Of a DNA stretch of 64,000 nucleotides, positions 56,407 to 64,000 are shown piece after piece. The DNA lies in contig NC_066333.1 in NCBI RefSeq assembly GCF_022539315.1, forward strand, positions 12,801,001 through 12,865,000, in the 5' to 3' direction. The DNA comes from Serinus canaria (Eukaryota; Chordata; Aves; Passeriformes; Fringillidae). How positions within the stretch are numbered: the first letter of the stretch is position 1; each line of letters begins with the position of its first letter. The notes under the pieces were generated by a model. That model was not told the origin of the DNA, ran no database searches, and was given only the letters and a program-made list of their open reading frames with translations. The position numbers and the translations under genes are program-made.

Positions 56407-57679
56407 TGCCTTTTCCTTGCCCCCAGACCCACCCTGAGCATTGGTCACTTCATGGAGCCTGAGTGGCAGAGAAAGGGTTTGGCTTTGCTGGTTCAGCCCC
56501 CTGGCCTGGATCCCTGTGGCTGGAGCAGCTGGCACAGGGAAGGGGGTGGCAGCAGAGGGGTGATGCCCTGCACTGCTGCACCTCTGACTGCAGTGTTTGT
56601 TCATTTCTGTGCTTTCACATGAGAGGCCACCCCTGGAAAACTAAACTTGTATTGCTGGGCTGTTTGGCACAGTTCCAGCTGTGCTGATTCTCTTTTATCG
56701 GGCAGCACAGATTTGAGCTGTCCTTGATTAGAGCATCAGTTTGATTTCTTTGCCTGGTGCTTCCAGCTCTCACATGTTTTTCTCTGCCAGCTCAGCCAGC
56801 AGCAGCAGGACACCGAGTGCCTGCATTTGCTCTTCCTGAGCAGCAACTTTCAAAGCAAAAACCATCTTTGAGCAACCTTCTCTGGCCTAGCCTCATTCTT
56901 GGCTTTATCCTGCTAAAGGATAACCCCAAATCTGGATCTCGGTGTGGAAGGAGGAGGCAAAGCAGATAAACAGAGTGGGACTCACAGCCTTGGGTTTGAG
57001 TGCAGCCAGGCATAAAGGTGCTAAAGGAGAGCCCTGTCCTGCCCTGTCATGGCCAGGGATCCCTGGGAGCCCTTCAGGGGTCTGTTCTTTGAGATCCCGT
57101 GGTCAAGAATATAATTTAAAGCAACATTTAACCCATCTAAATATTTACTGATGCAACCCCACACGGAGCAGTTGTTGGCTCCTGCCATGGCCATAGAGCA
57201 GAGGTCAGAAGTAGGAGAGAGTCAAGTTTCTGGTTTTGATTTCATATGAAAATGTTTTATTATGGTTTCATTTCATGTCCAGGGATCCACAGTTGAATCA
57301 CACATCATTCAGCCTCTTAATTTCCTGTAATAAAAATAAAAGTGCTCAGATAAAGGAGTTCAAAGACCTTCACTTGAAAATCTTGGGGTTGAGTGAGAGA
57401 AAAATCTTCTCTGTGCTTCTTCCATCTCCTAACCAGGTCTGCACTGTCAGCCTGGGTTTGCTTGGGGTCCTTTGGGGGTTTTGGGGTTTGTGCTTTAATA
57501 GGTCCTGCTCTGGCAGGTTCCATGTGCTGGGCTGGCTGTGAGGGGAGCTCCCTGCTCCAGGGGATTGGCACTGGGAACTGCCCCTTCATGCCTGCCATGC
57601 TGCAGGTCTGCATCCTGCTGGGAGAGCTCCAGCCCTTCCTCAGGCAGCGCTGGGCACGGCGAGAGCCAGCCCAAGTGGG
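56407..57679. other. Intergenic stretch, nothing identified
   Basis: No gene or named element recognised between the solo LTR and the 34-bp minisatellite. Confidence 0.5.
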
Positions 57680-58441
57680 AGAGCATCCCAAAGTGCATTT
57701 ATCCCAAATGGGAGATTCATCCCAAACTGCATTTATCCCAAAAGGGAGGTTCGTCCCAAAGTGCATTTATCCCAAAAGGGAGGTTCGTCCCAAAGTGGAT
57801 TTATCCCAAATGGGAGATTTATCCCAAATAGGAGGTTCATCCCAAAGTGGATTTATCCCAAGTGGGAGATTTATCCCAAACTGGATTTATCGCAAGTGGG
57901 AGGTTCATCCCAAATGGGAGGTTCATCCCAAACTGCATTTATCCCAAACTGGATTTATCCCAAATAGGAGGTTCATCCCAAAGTGGATTTATCCCAAATG
58001 GGAGGTTCATCCCAAAGTAGATTTATCCCAAAAGGGAGGTTCATTTCAAATGGGAGATTCATCCCAAACTGCATTTATCCCAAATGGGAGGTTCATCCCA
58101 AACTGCATTTATCCCAAATGGGAGATTCATCCCAAACTGGATTTATCCCAAAAGGGAGGTTCGTCCCAAAGTGGATTTATCCCAAATGAGAGATTCATCC
58201 CAAACTGCATTTATCCCAAGTGGGAGGTTCATCCCAAAGTGGATTTATCCCAAATGGGAGATTCATCCCAAAGTGGATTTATCCCAAATGGGAGATTCAT
58301 CCCAAAGTGGATTTATCCCAAATGGGAGATTCATCCCAAAGTGGATTTATCCCAGATGGGAGATTCATTCCAAAGTGGATTTATCCCAGATGGGAGGTTC
58401 ATCCCAAGCTGGATTTATCCCAAATGGGAGATCCATCCCAA
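57680..58441. repeat. 34-bp minisatellite with palindromic core, about 22 copies
   Basis: Unit atttatcccaaatgggaggt followed by tcatcccaaagtgg, with shorter variants lacking half a unit. Each unit contains tcccaaatggga, an inverted repeat. No frame contains stops, so an open frame of more than 300 codons appears, which I regard as an artefact. Confidence 0.95.
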
Positions 58442-60237
58442 CAGCAGCACCTGGCACTGAGGGATGCTCTGGGCAGGCCTCGCTCTGTACCTGCTCCCCT
58501 TCAGTTCCTCCCCCCAGACCTGCCTGACTCTCCCCCAGCAGCCAGCCCTTGCTGAGCTCTGCTGGATCCAGACAGGAGCAGGATTTTGGGAGGCTCAGGC
58601 AGAGCTTTTTGCCTCGATGACCCTCAGGCAGGAATTTGTGATTCCCTCAGGAGGCCTGGGAGCCTCTCAGGGATCAGTGCCGGGTTTGTGAAGCAGAAAT
58701 GCCAAACAAATCACCCAGTCTGTGTTTCTGCAGCCTTCTCTGCCCTGTTGAATCCCAGCCCAGCAGCCAGGGAGAGGCAGGCAGGAATACAGGCACTGGG
58801 AAAGCTGGGCTGCACAACCCTGCTTGATGGGCGGTCTCCTCTGATATCACAAACTTTTCCCATTAGGAAAAAGAAGCCAGAAGCCTTTGCCTACCAAAGG
58901 AGGATCTTTGATCTCAGGCTTTTATGTTGCTCTCCCCCTGCCCCCCCCTGGCTCGGAGGACCCATGCCAGCGTTATAGAAATAGCATCTGCAAAACAATT
59001 CCCAAAGCTGCCGTCCAGTGCATCTCGCTTTTCAAGGAGCAAATCTTTCACATCATGGCATGTGCTGATTTTTGTGATGCTGCATTTTTTTTTTTTGCAT
59101 GGCCCGTGTGTAGAAGATGGATGTCAAAGACATCAGCCCAACAAACAACTGTAAATATTTGCCTTGAGAAAGCATGTGGTATATCCTGTAATTCTTGGCT
59201 CGGCCTCTCAATCTGGAGGCAGCTTAATTAGTTGTTAGTGGACTAAAGCAAAGAAAATCTTTTAAAAATAAATTAAATAAACAACATGGGGCCTGATTTT
59301 TATAAAGTGCTATAGTCCACAGTGGCTTTTGTAGAAGCTAAGTGTGCTCATCACTCTGAGAGCTGGGCCCTGAACTCAGGCTTTGAAAGCTTCAATTTTA
59401 GCTGTGTTCTTGGCACTACATAAAATCACCCAATTAAGGGATTTCAGAAACCTCTGGCACTGCACAGTCCCTTAATTCTGTATTTATTTTCCTGAGTTTG
59501 TGTATTTGTATTCAGAAATAGTGGATTTCCTTCAGCTGCTGTTGTTTTTTGGTCCTGAGGAGGGGGTCGTGATTTGGAAGACAAAGGCACTGCAGAAATC
59601 AGTTCCCTTTGTGAAAAACTCTGATTTTTGTTTTCCTTCTCACAACATCTTTAAATATAACTAGTGATAGCAAGTATGTTAACAGTTCCACTGACATGTG
59701 GTCCCACAGAAAAGGTCTCTTTATTGTTTTTCCAGGGAGTTCTTAAGTGTGAAAAAGCACAGGAGAATTATTGAGGCAGTTTCATGGGATCTGTGTGCAC
59801 CAGTCAGGATTTCAAATTCTTCTTTAAAATGTTAGACTTCGATTTATTCTTTTAAATATTAGCATAAGGGCTGTGCTAGAAAATAGAATATAAAATGCTG
59901 ATGCTGTGATGTCAGCTGGAATTCTGGGTTCAGTCCCACTCCAGCCAGAAATTCTCCATGAACAAGGGTGGCTAAGGGATGAGTGGCGCGTGTCAAAGGG
60001 ATAAAAGGAATTTGTTCTTGCACTGCAACACAAAATATTCCACGGGACTCATTATCACAAGATGTTCTGGAAGCCAAAGAGAAAAAGTTAGATGTGTATC
60101 AGAAATAGCCATGGGGCAAGAAAAGGAATTGCAGCTTGGAGAGAGCCAGGAACAGATGAGGGTGAGGGAAGAGCTCTGCCTTAGGTGGGATCTTTACAGG
60201 ATCCTGGGTCCCAGACTTGGAAGGGGCCAGCGTTAGG
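58442..60237. other. Intergenic stretch, no gene recognised
   Basis: Unique-looking DNA. The part from about 58990 to 59500 is repeat-free and AT-rich, and may be conserved non-coding sequence (inference). Confidence 0.45.
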
Positions 60238-60452
60238 AGATGTTTATTTATTAGGGAGATGTTTATTAGGGAGATATTTATTTATTAGGGAGATATTTAT
60301 TTATTAGGGAGATATTTATTAGGGAGATATTTATTAGGGAGATGTTTATTAGGGAGATGTTTATTAGGGAGATGTTTATTAGGGAGATGTTTATTAGGGA
60401 GATATTTATTAGGGAGATATTTATTAGGGAGATATTTATTAGGGAGATGTTT
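60238..60452. repeat. 15-bp minisatellite (tttattagggagatg)
   Basis: About 14 copies of tttattagggagatg/tttattagggagata, with a few units containing an extra ttta. Confidence 0.95.
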
Positions 60453-63400
60453 ATCTGCTGAGCTTTATTCGGGGTGCTGACTCCTGGCCCTCCCTGCAAT
60501 AGGAATTTCTTCAATAATGGCACCAATTTAGCCCATTTTGAGCCATGACTCCCAGTCGCTGCCTCGTTCCCCCCTGGAAGCCCGGGAGGAGTGCAGGGGA
60601 CAGCTCTGGATGAGTTTTTTATCCCGGGAGTTTGTTCTGTGCCCGGCCAAGAGGGGTCCAGCTCTCTCCTGGTGATTTACGGAGATATTTACACAGAGCC
60701 GGCGCTCCTGAGCACATGGGGCCTGTGGTGGCTTTTTGTTTCTCTTTTGCAAGCACCGACCATCGCATTAAACCCTAATTTAAGAATTTTCACTGGCGGT
60801 TTTGCCTGTGCTGTTAACAAACTGTAGATGCAAATATTGTTCCCGTGGCCTGACTCCTGAGGAGAGCGTTCCATTGATATGGAAATATCTCCTTTTCTCT
60901 CCTCTCCATCACCCAGGATCTGAACAGCCACAGTCTTCCATACAGGACTGGCAGCAAACAAAAGTCATGGATCACTCCTAGGTCGAAAATGAACTTTTTC
61001 CATAAATGTTCTCTGGAGGCCCAGTTGGGCTAAGAAATATTTTCAAGTGTGGGAGTTTTTGGGCAATCATAAATAACGATTTTATGCAAAGTAATGTAAG
61101 ACTTACAGCTGACAAGTGGTTATCTCTCTATTTCCATTCTTACCAATATTACAGTAAAATAGATAGAATAGAAATCAGGGTGTCAATGTTAATTTTTGCT
61201 AGAAGTCCCATTAGTCTGAAGTGTTAATTTGTGGGGGGAAAAAATAATTAGAAAATAGGATGGTTACGACTACAGAGAATTTGGGTGTTATAATAAAGAA
61301 ATAGGGTGGATATTTAGAAAAGGAGCAGATCTGAGCAGGAATGTGGATTTTAGGAAAATGTGCCCTGAGCGTGACAAAATATTCAGCTAGAATTTGGGAG
61401 AACACCCTATTCAGAGTATAAAAACTGCGCTTGGGACACACCAAATAAATAGAATTTAAAATACACCGCTGCACAGAGTTTGTAACTAGAGCCAGGCAGT
61501 CTTTATCTCGCTCTGTGACACCGAATTACTCCGTGGGGTTGAGAAAATCGCATTTTCTGTGGTGTTTGCAGGGCGGTGGTGCCTCCCAGGACACAAACCC
61601 TTCCCAAGCAAAGAGCCCAGCACCTTTGGGGGAACGATGTAGAATAAACCCGCTGAAATCCAGCCGAGCTCTGGCCAAACAAAACTCCCACTCTTCGCCC
61701 TCTTTGCAGCTGAACGAATTGAACACCGGTGGGAACCACGAAATTCCCCTTCCCTGGGAAGATGCAGGGGCTGATAACACGCGGCAAATTTTCCCAGCGA
61801 AAATACCCCCAACTATTTCAGCTAGTGGCGAGTCGGTCTCAGTCAGAAACGCTCCCAGCCTCTCTAAGAAATGATAATGCGCCCATTCTGCAGTCGTTGG
61901 CACATGCCGCACACATTTTCCTGTAAATCGTGGCTCCGGGGGCTTTGTGTGCTTTGTGTGCCAGGCTCCAGATGAGTCATTAGGATGCTGATGGAGAGGG
62001 GGAGGAATTAAAAGAAATAACCAAACCAAGAAGTTTTGAATGTCTAAAGGGTTTCAGGCAATGCTGGCTGAGATCTGCACGAAGCAAAGGCAGCAGCGCT
62101 CACCTGCCTGGGGCTCCTGGAGAGCCCGGCGAGGGGAAACTTTGGGATGGGGGAATGTCAGAGTGTGCCGAGAGAGGGGTTCTGTGTCACACGCTCCTCC
62201 TGGGAACCCCGGAGACGCTTCTGCCTCTGATGTGGTTCTGCCTGGCAAGGCAGCTCACCATGGAGTTCATCCATTCCCACAGTTTGCGCTGCCCGAGCCT
62301 CACGTGGTGGCTGCGGGAGCAGATAAAGGCACTTCTGTAAAGCTGTGCGTCGGGGAATCACTAAAAAAGTGTATTTTAACTGAGACAGAGCTGCTGGGGA
62401 CAGCCCTGCAGGGGCAGGGGTACTGGGGGATTTCACCCCGGGATGGTGGGACTGCTCTGGGCTGGGGTGGCACTGTGTCCCTGCTGTCCCAGCAGGCTCT
62501 GATGGATGGCTGTAGCTCCAGGGATTTTTATAAAGAGTGAAAATAGTATTTAATCATTTTTTTTAATAGTAATAAACAGCCCAGGACAAATCTGAGGATG
62601 CTGTGGTGGTGAATTGTGTATGCAAGTGGAACTCCCCAGCATGTCAGTGGCACAGTTTGCATGGATCCTCCCAGTGCCAGATTTATCTGTGCTGGAATTC
62701 CTTTGGTTTCATCCAATGTGTTGTTGTAGCTCAGGACACACTCCTGGATACCCCGAGCCTTTATTGCACGTCTCAGTTATTCCCAGTTTCATTCCTGATG
62801 TCCCAGCTCCAAAGTTCAGTATCCCAAACCGCAGTTATCTTTCTTAAAATTAGGAATATCGTCCTCGAGATCACTTTATTTATGGAGTGGGCCTTTTCCC
62901 TAGGGAGAGCATTCCTGAAAATAAGTGTTTGCTCTTTCCAAACTGGTGACAGAAGAGTGTCCCAGCAAGGTGGGAGCCCTGGGCTCCCAAATCCGGGAGC
63001 CTGGGCCAGGAGTTTGTGTGAGTGCCCCGGAGCTCTGAAATCCGCCCTGCACATCCTTTAAAGGCAGGGCTGGAAAAAGTTTGGGATTCCCTCGGCTCTG
63101 AGCACACAGCCCGAGCAGGGAAGCCCTCCCAGCAGGAGCCAGGACCCTCGCAAGGAGGGAACATTAATGCCTTCCTCCCCTCCTCCTTTTGTTCCATTTT
63201 TGCCTTTTCCATCTCTCCTTTCTCGCTGCTAACAAATAAATCCCGAGCCCAAGTCCTTGCTGCTCCTTCAAAAATTCCCCATCCCTTTACATTCAAAACG
63301 CTGGTGTAAAATAACTGGATTTGTGGATAAATTGCCAGAGGTTTGAGGGTTTGGTTTACATTTATCTTCCCAAGGAACGGCGTTTATCAACTCCTTGTGA

Positions 63401-63600
63401 GCTGTCATCGCCTTACAGGATCTGCTAAATACACCGTGTGCAGGCTGGCTTTGGCTTGGGCAGGGCGGGAGCCTGGGCCGCGGCAATTGGCATTTCCTGG
63501 GAAACATTTAAACATTTAAACATTTAAACAGCAGCGCTGGAAACCTTTAACACCGTCCTGCTGCCCAGGAGGGGCTGGCTGCCATCAGTGCCAGAAGGGA
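60453..63600. other. Intergenic stretch with candidate regulatory blocks
   Basis: No gene recognised. The part from 60640 to about 62000 is repeat-free, with AT-rich motifs and scattered CpGs. A small (acatttaa)n repeat lies at about 63505-63530. Confidence 0.45.
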
Positions 63601-63617
63601 AATTATTATTATTATTA

Positions 63618-63690
<73 letters not shown>

Positions 63691-63800
63691 TATTATTATT
63701 ATTATTATATTTTATTTTAATTTTAATTTTATTTATTTTTATTTTATTTTATTTTATTTATTTTATTTTATTTTTTATTATTTTAATTATTCACTTATTT
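63601..63800. repeat. (ATT)n microsatellite grading into (TTTTA)n
   Basis: About 30 ATT units with a few interruptions (63603-63705), followed by TTTTA/TTTAT-rich sequence to about 63800. Confidence 0.97.
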
Positions 63801-64000
63801 ATTTTCAAACAATAACAATCAGCTCTACTGGCTTCAAGGAAATTAGAAGCAGTTTCTTTATCTCTGCTAGTTTGTTTGTTTATTTATTTCATACCACTCT
63901 TTCCTTGAGGAGAAGAGGCTGCTCAGAAGGAGTTTTTATTCAAATCTCCCAGTCCAACCTGGGCACTTTATCATCCGCCCTTGGCTGGGTCTGAAGTGAG

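Noticed and set aside
57393..58460. 355-codon + strand open frame
   Set aside because: The bulk is the 34-bp minisatellite read in successive frames.
60238..60452. CRISPR-like direct repeats
   Set aside because: Short units without spacers in a vertebrate genome; an ordinary minisatellite.

Overview
This is vertebrate nuclear DNA, almost certainly from a bird and probably a songbird. Genes are split into short exons with GT/GC-AG introns. The interspersed repeats are CR1 LINE fragments of the avian type, plus one solo LTR whose sequence I recognise as a passerine endogenous-retrovirus LTR. GC-rich minisatellites are very abundant. No bacterial, phage or CRISPR-like features are present, and I saw no tRNA or rRNA genes.

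The only gene I can name is BCAS1 (breast carcinoma amplified sequence 1, also NABC1/AIBC1). It lies on the + strand from about 711 to a stop codon ending at 26373. Nine coding exons are visible (711-1216, 6022-6174, 6676-6720, 9361-9501, 11820-11855, 12066-12260, 15810-15977, 21964-22212, 26299-26373). Spliced in order they give about 521 residues in one open frame. The 5' exons and the promoter are upstream of the window. A tenth, apparently decayed exon may survive near 18411-18477. All splice junctions from the first visible donor onward are phase 0.

The 5' edge (1-710) is a 47-bp minisatellite, about 15 copies. Every unit carries a splice-acceptor-like tract, and the last one is the real acceptor of the first visible exon. 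Intron 1 contains a 194-bp inverted repeat (4239-4432 against 5056-5248). Other introns hold CR1 fragments and minisatellites close to the exon 7 and exon 8 donors.

From about 27 kb to 64 kb I see no convincing gene. In mammals BCAS1 is followed by a gene-poor interval toward ZNF217, and this stretch fits that picture. It contains many minisatellites (three large ones at 27.8-31.9 kb and a 34-bp array at 57.7-58.4 kb), a 180-bp tandem duplication at 32.3-32.7 kb, CR1 pieces, a solo LTR with perfect 6-bp target duplications at 56.0-56.4 kb, and AT-rich microsatellites. Several low-repeat blocks look like candidate conserved regulatory DNA (about 26.9-27.5, 39.8-40.3, 48.7-50.4 and 60.6-62.0 kb). 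A few short splice-flanked open segments might be orphan exons, but none belongs to a family I recognise.

I found no sign of a new multi-gene system. The most distinctive observations are the array of splice-site-bearing repeats abutting BCAS1, the intronic inverted repeat, the candidate dead exon, and the repeated aromatic/basic motif near the exon ends of BCAS1.
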